From NCBI GenBank assembly GCA_019414725.1, contig DXLM01000023.1, positions 1 to 39,734 of the forward strand: a DNA stretch of 39,734 bases, in the 5' to 3' direction. Shown piece after piece: positions 1-6,271 of this stretch (position 1 is the first letter of the stretch; every line of letters begins with the position of its first letter). Position numbers and translations under genes: made by a program. Below the pieces are notes generated by a model. That model saw nothing but the letters and a program-made list of their open reading frames with translations, was not told the origin of the DNA and did no database searches. The stretch comes from Bacteroides sp. (lineage in GTDB: Bacteria > Bacteroidota > Bacteroidia > Bacteroidales > Bacteroidaceae).

Positions 1-109
1 GCAAAGGTAGGTTTAGGGAACATGCGTGTCAAGGCGGAAAATAGAATGGTTACCTGATAAGAAGTTCTTTTTATTCCGCATTGCGAAGCTATATGCGTAT
101 CCCCACTAA
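1..109 (+). pseudogene. C-terminal remnant of an ISL3/ISAon1-type transposase
   Basis: From 56 to the stop at 107-109 the sequence encodes DKKFFLFRIAKLYAYPH. This closely matches the end of the transposase further right in the window (DRAFFLFRLSKIYA, ending 2307). Upstream of 56 the same frame meets TAG at 8 and 14, so the coding part is decayed or frameshifted, and the window edge hides the rest. The stop is followed by an AT-rich end finishing in TTTCTACTGACCC at 111-123, which has the same terminal logic (GGGTCA read inward) as the other element. Assignment rests on the shared C-terminal motif and end type; the exact family is inferred. Confidence 0.6.
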
Positions 110-124
110 ATTTCTACTGACCCT

Positions 125-346
125 ATAGAACTCGTTGCTCGTTTTAATTATACAGATATGAATGATGAACGTTCTGGTATTTTAGGAGGGGAAGAGAAAG
201 ATTTATCGTTGGGAATAAATTTTTATTTGAATCGTTATTTAGGAATAAAAATCAATGGAAGCTACGTTTGGGTAGGTAATTTCTGCAATAGTTTTTATCA
301 GAAAAACTTTTTTCTATCACAACTGCGTCTGCAATATGTTTTCTGA
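125..346 (+). pseudogene. 3' fragment of an OprP/OprO-type phosphate-selective porin, truncated by an IS end
   Basis: The open frame runs from the IS boundary at about 124 to the stop at 344-346. It reads IELVARFNYTDMNDERSG, then DLSLGINFYLNRYLGIKING, and ends LRLQYVF. The pattern ELxARxxYTDxND...LGxNxYLN, with a last aromatic residue, is the C-terminal strand region of the OprO/OprP family of trimeric outer-membrane porins. About 73 codons remain of a family usually 350-450 aa long. The ATG at 158 is an internal Met and not a real start, because the homologous frame continues upstream to the IS junction. The fragment has no promoter or signal peptide and is very likely non-functional. An alternative is some other 16-strand barrel; family confidence is moderate. 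Confidence 0.55.
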
Positions 347-411
347 ATTCTGCTTGAGTCAAATTAGATAGACATAGAAAGTTATTGAATCAGTGAGAAA
401 GACTCTAATTC

Positions 412-459
412 GGTGGAGATTTTTGCTCCACCTCGAACGGTAATATTTTGCCGTTTTTT
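412..459 (+). terminator. tandem intrinsic terminators behind the porin fragment
   Basis: Two hairpins follow each other. The first is GGTGGAG (412-418) with CTCCACC (426-432). The second is AACGGTAA (436-443) with TTGCCGTT (448-455), followed by a T run to 459. The second has the classic stem plus U-tract form for plus-strand transcripts, which fits termination of the porin gene whose 3' end lies just upstream. Confidence 0.6.
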
Positions 460-535
460 GCGTGCCGGGGGAAAACAAAAAATCCCGATTACGCTTGGAA
501 ATCAAGATTTTACTGTCTTTTGCTTTTTTTCAAAG

Positions 536-608
536 TGGTGCCACCAGGAATCGAACCGGGGACACAAGGATTTTCAGTCCTTTGCTCTACCAACTGAGCT
601 ATGGCACC
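536..608 (-). tRNA. tRNA-Phe (anticodon GAA)
   Basis: The minus strand folds as a 73-nt tRNA. The acceptor stem is GGTGCCA/TGGCACC with discriminator A, the D stem is GCTC/GAGC, the anticodon stem is AAGGA/TCCTT with loop CTGAAAA (anticodon GAA), and the T loop is TTCGATT. The 3' CCA is not encoded. The T stem reads CCCGG/CCTGG and so contains one C-U opposition at the middle pair. It is transcribed from a divergent promoter shared with the tRNA-Pro intergenic region (TACCTTTG at 630-637, minus). Confidence 0.97.
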
Positions 609-619
609 AATCTTTCTCG

Positions 620-660
620 TTTGCGGTTGCAAAGGTAAGCAAAGTTTTGAAGTTTACAAA
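620..660 (-). promoter_or_regulatory. Bacteroides-type promoter and leader of tRNA-Phe
   Basis: Reading the minus strand, a -33 TTTG (complement of 657-660) is separated by 19 nt from the -7 box TACCTTTG (complement of 630-637). The -7 box runs directly into TTTGCAACCGCAAA (complement of 620-633). The same leader sequence appears at the tRNA-Pro promoter, and nearly the same at the tRNA-Leu promoter. TTTGC and GCAAA are inverted copies of each other around AACC. Confidence 0.8.
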
Positions 661-716
661 TATTTTTCCATTATAAAATGAATCAAAATATTTTTATCCA
701 TTTTTTCACTTATTTA

Positions 717-758
717 TTTGGCTGGTTCCTAAAATATACATATCTTTGCAACCGCAAA
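717..758 (+). promoter_or_regulatory. Bacteroides-type promoter and leader of tRNA-Pro
   Basis: The -33 TTTG (717-720) lies 20 nt upstream of the -7 TATCTTTG (741-748). The box continues into TTTGCAACCGCAAA (745-758), identical to the tRNA-Phe leader core. Even the next bases agree: (C/T)(G/A)AGAAA(G/A)ATTG in both leaders. The two promoters face away from each other in a 166-bp intergenic space. Confidence 0.8.
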
Positions 759-774
759 TAAGAAAAATTGCATT

Positions 775-847
775 CGGAATGTAGCGCAGTTGGTAGCGCA
801 CTACGTTCGGGACGTAGGGGTCGGGCGTTCGAGTCGCCTCATTCCGA
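775..847 (+). tRNA. tRNA-Pro (anticodon CGG)
   Basis: This is a 73-nt cloverleaf. The acceptor stem is CGGAATG/CATTCCG with discriminator A, the D stem is GCGC/GCGC, the anticodon stem is CTACG/CGTAG with loop TTCGGGA (anticodon CGG), and the T arm is GGGCG-TTCGAGT-CGCCT. CCA is not encoded. A strong intrinsic terminator follows within 10 bp. Confidence 0.96.
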
Positions 848-853
848 CATAAG

Positions 854-890
854 GCGACAAGCAGTGAAAATTGCTTGTCGCTTTTGTTTT
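854..890 (+). terminator. intrinsic terminator of tRNA-Pro
   Basis: A perfect 10-bp stem GCGACAAGCA (854-863) with TGCTTGTCGC (872-881) is followed by TTTTGTTTT. It sits directly behind the tRNA. Confidence 0.9.
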
Positions 891-929
891 ATCTTCTTTG
901 TAATTTGCTGATATTCTATGGAAGATCTT

Positions 930-955
930 GGATCAACGTAAAAACTTGAGGGGTT
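930..955 (+). repeat. left terminal inverted repeat of the ISAon1-like element
   Basis: It begins GGATCAACGTAAAAAC and pairs with the complement of 2314-2339 at 23 of 26 positions. Confidence 0.8.
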
Positions 956-969
956 AATTCAATAAATAT

Positions 970-977
970 TATCTTTG
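970..977 (+). promoter_or_regulatory. -7 box for the transposase genes
   Basis: TATCTTTG lies 25 nt upstream of the first IS ORF and just inside the left inverted repeat, so the element carries its own Bacteroides-type promoter. Confidence 0.5.
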
Positions 978-1002
978 CCTACAAGAATAAAAATAAAATA
1001 TA

Positions 1003-1344
1003 ATGGAAACAAACGGTTATCATCTCCTTCTCCCGGAAGGAACTCTGGATTATTTCAACATATCAGATGTAAAGGAAAGTAGTACTGAGATAATAATCTA
1101 TCTTGAAGAGAAGAATGAAATTCCGAAAGAGTACTCTGAGAGTAAAGTTGAGAGTAAGGGCTTTTATGATCCGATAACCGTACAAGACTTTCCAATCCGC
1201 GGAAAGAAGGTATTTCTAAACATCCGTCGTCGCCGGTGGGTTTTAAAGGATGAGGACCGCTATGTAAGCCGTAACTGGAAACTGGTTGCCCAAGGCAGCC
1301 GCATGACGCAAGAATTTGCGTCTTTTTTAAAAGAGTTATATTGA
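1003..1344 (+). CDS. ISAon1-family transposase N-region protein
   Basis: This is a 113-aa protein that starts METNGYHLLLPEGTLDYF and ends in a basic stretch (NIRRRRWVLKDEDRYVSR) typical of the small first ORF of ISAon1-type elements. In that family the first ORF supplies the N-terminal DNA-binding part and the following ORF the DDE catalytic part. It appears intact. Near its end a TTTTTTAAAAG run (1323-1333) could promote slippage, but the catalytic ORF lies in the +1 frame, so simple -1 slippage would not join them. Separate translation of the second ORF, or a +1 shift, is more likely. Transposition function is assigned by family only. Confidence 0.75.
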   Translation: METNGYHLLLPEGTLDYFNISDVKESSTEIIIYLEEKNEIPKEYSESKVESKGFYDPITVQDFPIRGKKVFLNIRRRRWVLKDEDRYVSRNWKLVAQGSRMTQEFASFLKELY

Positions 1345-1369
1345 TACGCTTCCTGTCAGCTGTAAGCTT

Positions 1370-2307
1370 TTGGGAACTCTGTTCGGTATTGACGGTGATC
1401 TTTTTGAAAGACAGTATCGCAATCATCTGAGCGGATATTTGAAATGGTCCCAACTCCCACACGCAGAAGAATGGGTCCTGTTTGAGAAAAACATCGGAGC
1501 ATACGTAGGAATAGACGAAGTGTGTCTTTCGCGCGGTGAATTATATACCATATTGATAAACAAGGAGAAAAGAGGAGCTGCTGGAAGTATTATCGCCATC
1601 ATAAAAGGCACTGACGTAAAGACTGTTATATCCATCCTTCTGAAGCTTTCCAGACACAAGCGCTTTCAGGTAAGAGAAATAACACTTGATATGGCTCCGA
1701 ATATGGAGCAAATAGCCCGTATCTGTTTTCCTGCCGCCCGTCGTGTTACGGACCGTTTCCATGTACAGAAGCTTGCTTATGAAGCTGTTCAGGACATGAG
1801 AGTTAAAGCCCGTTGGGAAGCACTTGATGAAGAGTCCATACAGATAGCACATGCCAAGGCATGTGGAAAGATATACCATGCTCCGGTATTTGAGAACGGA
1901 GATTCAAGGAAACAGCTGTTGGCCAGAAGTATATATCTTCTGTATAAGAAAGAATCATTATGGACCGAATCACAACGTGTCCGTGCCGGCACCCTGATAT
2001 AGAGAAAGCATACTATCTTTCCATGAGATTAGGATTGATTCATCACCAGTGCAGACATAAGGATGTAGCCTTGACAAGGCTTGTCAGGTGGTATGACGAG
2101 GTGGACAAATCAGGGTTCCTTGCCTTTGGAAGAGTAGCAAGGTCAATACAGACACATTATCTTGAAATAATAAACTACTTTGAAAGACGTTCTACAAACG
2201 CTGCATCAGAGTCTTTTAATGCCAAAATAAAGAACTTTCGCTCACAATTCAGGAGAGTGAAGGATAGAGCTTTCTTTCTGTTTAGACTGTCTAAAATTTA
2301 TGCGTAA
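1370..2307 (+). pseudogene. ISAon1-family DDE transposase, disrupted by a frame change near 1990
   Basis: Two overlapping open frames make one transposase. The first part (about 1370-2002) has the DDE-type segments SIDE-like GIDEVCLS, ITLDMAPNM and RRVTDRFHVQKLA. The second (in frame before 1990 to 2307) has PDIEKAYYLSMRLGL, then ASESFNAKIKNFR with the catalytic Glu, and the end FFLFRLSKIYA. Reading changes frame at about 1984-1993, where RVRAG is followed in the next frame by HPDIEK. Compared with the usual length here, a few codons seem to be missing too, so a small deletion is more likely than programmed frameshifting. The start is uncertain: TTG at 1370 is possible, and the frame is open back to 1331. 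The catalytic residues remain, but no continuous protein can be made. Confidence 0.75.
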
Positions 2308-2313
2308 TATAAG

Positions 2314-2339
2314 AATCCCTCAGGTTTTTACGTTGACCC
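2314..2339 (-). repeat. right terminal inverted repeat of the ISAon1-like element
   Basis: The complement reads GGGTCAACGTAAAAAC inward. It differs from the left end at 3 of 26 positions. It starts 6 bp after the transposase stop codon. Confidence 0.8.
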
Positions 2340-2392
2340 CTGAAAGATTTCACTGATCCTTTTTTGCACATATAGGAAAATGCAGGAGAATT

Positions 2393-2434
2393 AAAAAAAG
2401 AAAAAGCTAAGTAATGAATTATCAATTACTTAGC
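2393..2434 (-). terminator. intrinsic terminator of tRNA-Leu
   Basis: On the minus strand the stem GCTAAGTAAT (complement of 2425-2434) pairs with ATTACTTAGC (complement of 2406-2415). It is followed by a T-rich tail (complement of 2393-2405). It lies 12 bp past the tRNA 3' end. Confidence 0.85.
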
Positions 2435-2445
2435 CTTTCTTTCCG

Positions 2446-2529
2446 TACCCAGACCCGGGGTCGAACCGGGATGGATGTTACTCCACTGGTGTTTGAGACC
2501 AGCGCGTCTACCGATTCCGCCATCTGGGC
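2446..2529 (-). tRNA. tRNA-Leu (anticodon CAA)
   Basis: This is an 84-nt type II tRNA with a long variable arm (TGGA-GTAACA-TCCA). The acceptor is GCCCAGA/TCTGGGT with a terminal G-U pair and discriminator A. The anticodon stem CTGGT/ACCAG holds loop CTCAAAC (CAA). The T arm is CCCGG-TTCGACC-CCGGG. CCA is not encoded. The gene has its own promoter and terminator. Confidence 0.97.
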
Positions 2530-2559
2530 AACTACTATCAGGAATATGTTTTTCCTTAA

Positions 2560-2599
2560 TTGCGGTGCAAAGATATGAACATCTTTCTAATCTTCCAAA
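2560..2599 (-). promoter_or_regulatory. Bacteroides-type promoter and leader of tRNA-Leu
   Basis: On the minus strand a -33 TTTG (complement of 2596-2599) and a -7 TATCTTTG (complement of 2568-2575) are 20 nt apart. The box runs into TTTGCACCGCAA (complement of 2560-2571), the same leader motif as at the Phe and Pro tRNA promoters with one A less. Confidence 0.8.
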
Positions 2600-2671
2600 T
2601 ATTTCTCTCGTTTTTTCTCTCCACACTCAACATTTTGATATTTTTATTTTTATACCCTCCAAGTATACCTT

Positions 2672-3862
2672 TCACGAACGTTGACATACTGTTTTAAGAT
2701 TTCTATGCAAAGCATAACGCGTACAGACATATGAGCAGATAGAACCCATAAGAAAGATTATTCCTGTAGAAACCATTATATTACCAAGACCTACCAATGG
2801 TGAAACAATTCCTCCAAAAGCAAATCCTAAAGCTCCCAATAATGCCGATGCCATTCCTGCATTATTGTGTTCGCAATCCATGGCCAATGTATTGGAAGCT
2901 GTAAAAGTAAGTCCAAGCATTGACAAAAGACCAATCAACAATAATTCATATATCCAAAAATTGCAATCTAAAACTAACGCTACTAAAAGCAATGCAGAAA
3001 CGACGACCATTCCAGTGCTACCATAATGCAAAGCCTGTTCCAGCCGACGAAACTTGATAGCCGAAGCTGCTGATATAACAATGAATATGGCATTGATACC
3101 AAAACATATACTAAACATCAACGGAGAAAATCCGTAATGTTGTTGCATAATAAACGGTGCCGAAGCTATGTTAGCAAACAATACTCCTTGTGCAAAACCA
3201 AACTGTAACGTATAGCACACATAACTAGAATTGCGAAGAACATCGATGAAGCTACGAAAAACAGACCTCCAACTTTTCTCTTTTCTATCCTCAACCGGAA
3301 GCGACTCTTCAAAGTGTATACTACCCAAAAGCAATATTATCCCTAATACAAAAAGGCACCAGAAAATACCAGTCCAACCCACACTTCCAGCTAGAAATCC
3401 TCCTCCCATAGGTGCTGCTACAGGGGCTACCCCATTAATGGCACCAATCAAGGCAAGCATCTTTGCCAACTCACGTCCAGAGTATTTGTCAGCTGCAACT
3501 GAACGTGAAATAACAATACCTCCTGCTCCGGCTATACCTTGTATCAAGCGCCAACCAACAAACTGCATTATAGTATAAGAATATATACATCCAATAGTAG
3601 CAACAGCAAACAAAGTCATTGATATAATAAGTGGCAACCGACGACCATATTTATCGCTTAATGGTCCGAAAAGCAACTGTCCAGCAGCAAGTCCAATCAT
3701 ACTTGCCGTAAGACCTAACTGTACCATCGAAGAAGTTGTATGGAAATATTCAGACATAGCTGGTAAAGTAGGCAGATACATATCCGTAACAAATGGTCCA
3801 AATGCTGTAAGCATACCTAAAAACACTAGTATAAATACTTTTGAATTCTTTTTACCTTTCAT
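2672..3862 (-). CDS. Bcr/CflA-family MFS drug-efflux transporter (copy 1)
   Basis: This 396-aa protein belongs to the 12-TM major facilitator superfamily, drug:H+ antiporter Bcr/CflA branch, and would export hydrophobic drugs across the inner membrane using the proton gradient. The first helix has FGPFVTDMYLPTLPAM, the acidic helix-1 motif of this branch. The loop 2-3 motif A is GQLLFGPLSDKYGRR, and the helix-4 region has WRLIQGIAGAGG. It is a close paralogue of the transporter at 4867-6120 and, like it, is transcribed away from an AraC regulator. The start at 3862 fits a -7 box 22 bp upstream. The downstream gene on the same strand is tRNA-Leu, which has its own promoter. The substrate cannot be read from sequence. 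Confidence 0.9.
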   Translation of the reverse strand: MKGKKNSKVFILVFLGMLTAFGPFVTDMYLPTLPAMSEYFHTTSSMVQLGLTASMIGLAAGQLLFGPLSDKYGRRLPLIISMTLFAVATIGCIYSYTIMQFVGWRLIQGIAGAGGIVISRSVAADKYSGRELAKMLALIGAINGVAPVAAPMGGGFLAGSVGWTGIFWCLFVLGIILLLGSIHFEESLPVEDRKEKSWRSVFRSFIDVLRNSSYVCYTLQFGFAQGVLFANIASAPFIMQQHYGFSPLMFSICFGINAIFIVISAASAIKFRRLEQALHYGSTGMVVVSALLLVALVLDCNFWIYELLLIGLLSMLGLTFTASNTLAMDCEHNNAGMASALLGALGFAFGGIVSPLVGLGNIMVSTGIIFLMGSICSYVCTRYALHRNLKTVCQRS

Positions 3863-3884
3863 TTTACTCTATTTTTTACCGCTG

Positions 3885-3892
3885 CAAAAATA
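3885..3892 (-). promoter_or_regulatory. -7 box of MFS copy 1
   Basis: TATTTTTG on the minus strand, 22 bp before the start codon. Its distance to the shared operator-like 23-mer (36 bp) equals that in the second module. Confidence 0.65.
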
Positions 3893-3928
3893 AAGAACTT
3901 TTCAACATACATATCAGCGTTTTACAGC

Positions 3929-3951
3929 ACAAAACCTATCAATTTAGGAAC
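3929..3951. promoter_or_regulatory. operator-like 23-mer in the first MFS/AraC intergenic region
   Basis: It begins ACAAAAC and ends TTTAGGAAC, and matches 6191-6213 at 20 of 23 positions. It includes an imperfect CCTA-TAGG inverted repeat. It lies 36 bp from the -7 box of the transporter and 28 bp from the -7 box of the regulator. This is the likely AraC binding site; the role is inferred from conservation and position. Confidence 0.6.
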
Positions 3952-3979
3952 AAAGGCAGATTTTTCACCAACAAATTAC

Positions 3980-3987
3980 TACATTTG
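3980..3987 (+). promoter_or_regulatory. -7 box of AraC regulator copy 1
   Basis: TACATTTG, 22 bp upstream of the ATG at 4010. The second module has a matching box with the same spacing. Confidence 0.7.
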
Positions 3988-4009
3988 CCTACATAAACAG
4001 AACACTATC

Positions 4010-4861
4010 ATGATATCTTCTTTTCCTTCTGATACATCGATTATGCGATATGAAGAAACCGATCTATCTTCACTCACAAAACGCCCCTTTCGGTTTGAGT
4101 GTGGCATACAACTGCTTTGCATAAGCGGCAGAAGTATTATTTCTACAGGAGTAGAACAATATGATTTCTGTAAAACATCGGAACTGATTTTTCTAGCAGG
4201 AAGTCTTATCGAAGTCATCAAACCTTCTCCTGACTTTAAGGTAAGAATGTTGCTATTTCCTAAAAATATTTTTCTAAAAGCAGCCTTACCTATTGACACT
4301 TCTTACTTTAACTACATGAGTGAAGCGCCTTACTTTAACCATGCAGCAAACGATACAAGTTTAGCAAGCTGGAAACGAGTAAATCAATGGATGGATATGG
4401 CAGAACTTCTTTTCAGTCACCCTGCCAAATATTTTCGGGAGCAACTAGAACAAAATTTTCTACAAAGTTTGTTTATGTGGATATTCAATACGATTCCACA
4501 ACAATATCTCTCCATACATAACAAGTATAGTAGAAAACAAATATTGTATCACCGTTTTATGGTCTTATTACGAGAGCATAGTACTCAGGAACATCAAATA
4601 AACTATTACGCTAACCAACTTTGTATTACACCGCGTTACCTGAACGAAGTCGTTATTCAATACTCTAATGGACGTACACCCAAACAGCTTATAGACGAAC
4701 AGCTCACAGCCGAGTTAAAAGTACAATTAAGTAATCCTAGTCTGTCTATAATGGAAATAGCTCAGCTATTCAATTTTCAAGAGCCAGCCAATATGAGCCG
4801 CTTTTTCAAAAAGAACACAGGTATGTCACCCAAAGAATTTCGGAGTCGGAACAAGCTTTAA
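4010..4861 (+). CDS. AraC-family transcriptional regulator (copy 1)
   Basis: This 283-aa regulator has an N-terminal cupin-like sensing region (about 1-170) and a C-terminal double helix-turn-helix of AraC/XylS type (about 180-283). The first HTH lies around YANQLCITPRYLNEVV. The second is in SIMEIAQLFNFQEPANMSRF, followed by the family signature KKNTGMSPKEFRSR. It is transcribed divergently from the MFS transporter at 2672-3862 and would control it, probably as a ligand-responsive activator. Its stop codon lies only 5 bp from the stop of the second transporter on the other strand. It is a paralogue of the regulator at 6272-7117. The ligand is unknown. Confidence 0.9.
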   Translation: MISSFPSDTSIMRYEETDLSSLTKRPFRFECGIQLLCISGRSIISTGVEQYDFCKTSELIFLAGSLIEVIKPSPDFKVRMLLFPKNIFLKAALPIDTSYFNYMSEAPYFNHAANDTSLASWKRVNQWMDMAELLFSHPAKYFREQLEQNFLQSLFMWIFNTIPQQYLSIHNKYSRKQILYHRFMVLLREHSTQEHQINYYANQLCITPRYLNEVVIQYSNGRTPKQLIDEQLTAELKVQLSNPSLSIMEIAQLFNFQEPANMSRFFKKNTGMSPKEFRSRNKL

Positions 4862-4866
4862 ATATT

Positions 4867-6120
4867 TTATCCACGTTTTCTATTTATAATAGTATAGGGT
4901 AAATGAATCATAACATAACATATGCGATACAACAGATTTTTTTCACCCTCTCGAACTGGCATCGCATATCTTGCGCAGAGATATGCACAGACAGCTCCAG
5001 CCAGGAACAGCACTCCTGCCGTGTACATCATATCGCCTAAACCTACTAAAGGAGGGACTAATCCACCAAACAGAAAACCAATAGCTCCCAACAGAGCAGA
5101 AGCAATACCAGCATATCTGCGTTCGCAATCCATTGCCAAAGCATTTGATGCAGTATAACTCATACCCACCATAGCAAGTAAACAGAAAATCAATATTTCA
5201 TATATCCAAAAGTTACAATTCAGTGAAAGACAAACAAGCAGACAAGCAGAAACGACCAGCATGCCATTACTACCGATATGCAAAGCATGTTCCATAGTAG
5301 GAAGCTTAACTGATATAGTAGAAGAAATAACCATAGCGATAGCATTGATTCCAAAACACAAGCTGAACATCATAGGAGATAATCCATAGTGCTGCTGCAT
5401 AATAAAAGGAGCTGAAGCAATATTTACAAAAAGTACTCCCATCGTAAAGCCATATTGCAGAATATAAAATAAATATCGGCGGTTACTCAATACTGTACCA
5501 AAATTTCGGCATATACCTTTCCAATTCACTTCCGGGCGGCGATGTGCAGGTAACGATTCTTGCATACGAAAACTACAGCACAGCAATACGCCTCCCAACA
5601 AAAATAAAAACCAAAAGATGCCATGCCATCCTGCACCCTCTGCCAATACTCCTCCTGCTATCGGAGCAGCTACCGTAGCAATACCATTAATAGCTCCGAT
5701 TATAGCTAACATAGTAGCCAATTCACGTGCTGAATATTTATCAGTAGCTATCGAACGAGAAAGAACTACGCCACCAGCTCCAGCTACTCCCTGTACAAAA
5801 CGCAATACCACAAACTGCATGATATTTTGCGAAAAAATACATCCTACTGTAGAAAACAGAAACAAGAATAAAGCAATTATCAATGGACGTTGACGACCAT
5901 ATTTATCACTTAACGGACCAAAAATCAATTGACCAATAGCTAGTCCTACCATACTGGAAGTAAGTCCCAGCTGAACCATAGAGGAAGTTGTATGAAAATA
6001 ATCGGACATAGCAGGCAATGTAGGCAGATACATATCCATAACAAAAGGACCAAATGCACTTAACATGCCTAAAAATATCAGTATAAATAGCTTTGAATCT
6101 TGTTTCTTCGTCGTTATCAT
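4867..6120 (-). CDS. Bcr/CflA-family MFS drug-efflux transporter (copy 2)
   Basis: This is the second paralogue, 417 aa from the chosen start, with the same family motifs: FGPFVMDMYLPTLPAM in helix 1, GQLIFGPLSDKYGRQ after helix 2, and RFVQGVAGAGG in helix 4. It ends in an extra basic tail of about 30 residues that copy 1 lacks. The frame allows an ATG at 6135, but this would leave only 11 bp after the -7 box. The ATG at 6120 follows AAGG at 8-nt spacing and aligns better with copy 1, so 6120 is preferred. It would act as a proton-driven exporter in the inner membrane, regulated by the AraC protein divergent from it. The substrate is unknown. Confidence 0.88.
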   Translation of the reverse strand: MITTKKQDSKLFILIFLGMLSAFGPFVMDMYLPTLPAMSDYFHTTSSMVQLGLTSSMVGLAIGQLIFGPLSDKYGRQRPLIIALFLFLFSTVGCIFSQNIMQFVVLRFVQGVAGAGGVVLSRSIATDKYSARELATMLAIIGAINGIATVAAPIAGGVLAEGAGWHGIFWFLFLLGGVLLCCSFRMQESLPAHRRPEVNWKGICRNFGTVLSNRRYLFYILQYGFTMGVLFVNIASAPFIMQQHYGLSPMMFSLCFGINAIAMVISSTISVKLPTMEHALHIGSNGMLVVSACLLVCLSLNCNFWIYEILIFCLLAMVGMSYTASNALAMDCERRYAGIASALLGAIGFLFGGLVPPLVGLGDMMYTAGVLFLAGAVCAYLCARYAMPVREGEKNLLYRICYVMIHLPYTIINRKRG

Positions 6121-6146
6121 CTTTTTTACCTTCATTTTTTCGACTG

Positions 6147-6154
6147 CAAAATTA
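6147..6154 (-). promoter_or_regulatory. -7 box of MFS copy 2
   Basis: TAATTTTG on the minus strand, 36 bp from the operator-like 23-mer, the same distance as in module 1. It decides the choice of the transporter start at 6120 over 6135. Confidence 0.65.
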
Positions 6155-6190
6155 CGCCATTCTCACAGAACGATTTATTTCTTTAAAAGT

Positions 6191-6213
6191 ACAAAACATT
6201 TCATTTTAGGAAC
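6191..6213. promoter_or_regulatory. operator-like 23-mer in the second MFS/AraC intergenic region
   Basis: Second copy of the motif at 3929-3951, with ACAAAAC at the left and TTTAGGAAC at the right and three substitutions between. Distances to the two flanking -7 boxes (36 and 28 bp) are identical to those in module 1, although the rest of the intergenic sequence differs widely. Confidence 0.6.
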
Positions 6214-6241
6214 ATATGTATATTTCATCAGAGAATATAAG

Positions 6242-6249
6242 TATATTTG
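6242..6249 (+). promoter_or_regulatory. -7 box of AraC regulator copy 2
   Basis: TATATTTG, 22 bp upstream of the ATG at 6272, exactly as in module 1. Confidence 0.7.
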
Positions 6250-6271
6250 CGGTATAAAACAGAAGTCATTC

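Larger units (their letters stand above)
930..2339 (+). mobile_element. ISAon1-like insertion sequence (ISL3-related), about 1.41 kb
   Basis: Imperfect terminal inverted repeats of 26 bp bound the element: 930-955 and the complement of 2314-2339. They match at 23 of 26 positions, and the shared core is TCAACGTAAAAAC. Inside lie a small N-region ORF and a DDE transposase ORF in the same direction, the arrangement of ISAon1 elements in Bacteroidetes. No target duplication is visible: the 8 bases outside the ends are AAGATCTT on the left and CTGAAAGA on the right. Together with the disrupted second ORF this suggests an old copy. It sits in the gap between tRNA-Pro and tRNA-Leu, where it interrupts no obvious gene. 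Confidence 0.8.

Noticed and set aside
413..676. 87-aa open frame on the plus strand over the terminators and tRNA-Phe
   Set aside because: It runs through two terminators and the antisense of a tRNA, and has no family resemblance.
1323..1333. TTTTTTAAAAG as a -1 programmed frameshift site joining the two transposase ORFs
   Set aside because: The second ORF is in the +1 frame relative to the first, so -1 slippage would not reach it.
1055..1992. Several minus-strand open frames inside the IS element
   Set aside because: They are antisense shadows of the transposase ORFs, which have clear family motifs.
2426..2684. Open frames on both strands across tRNA-Leu
   Set aside because: They are made of tRNA and promoter sequence and do not look like protein.
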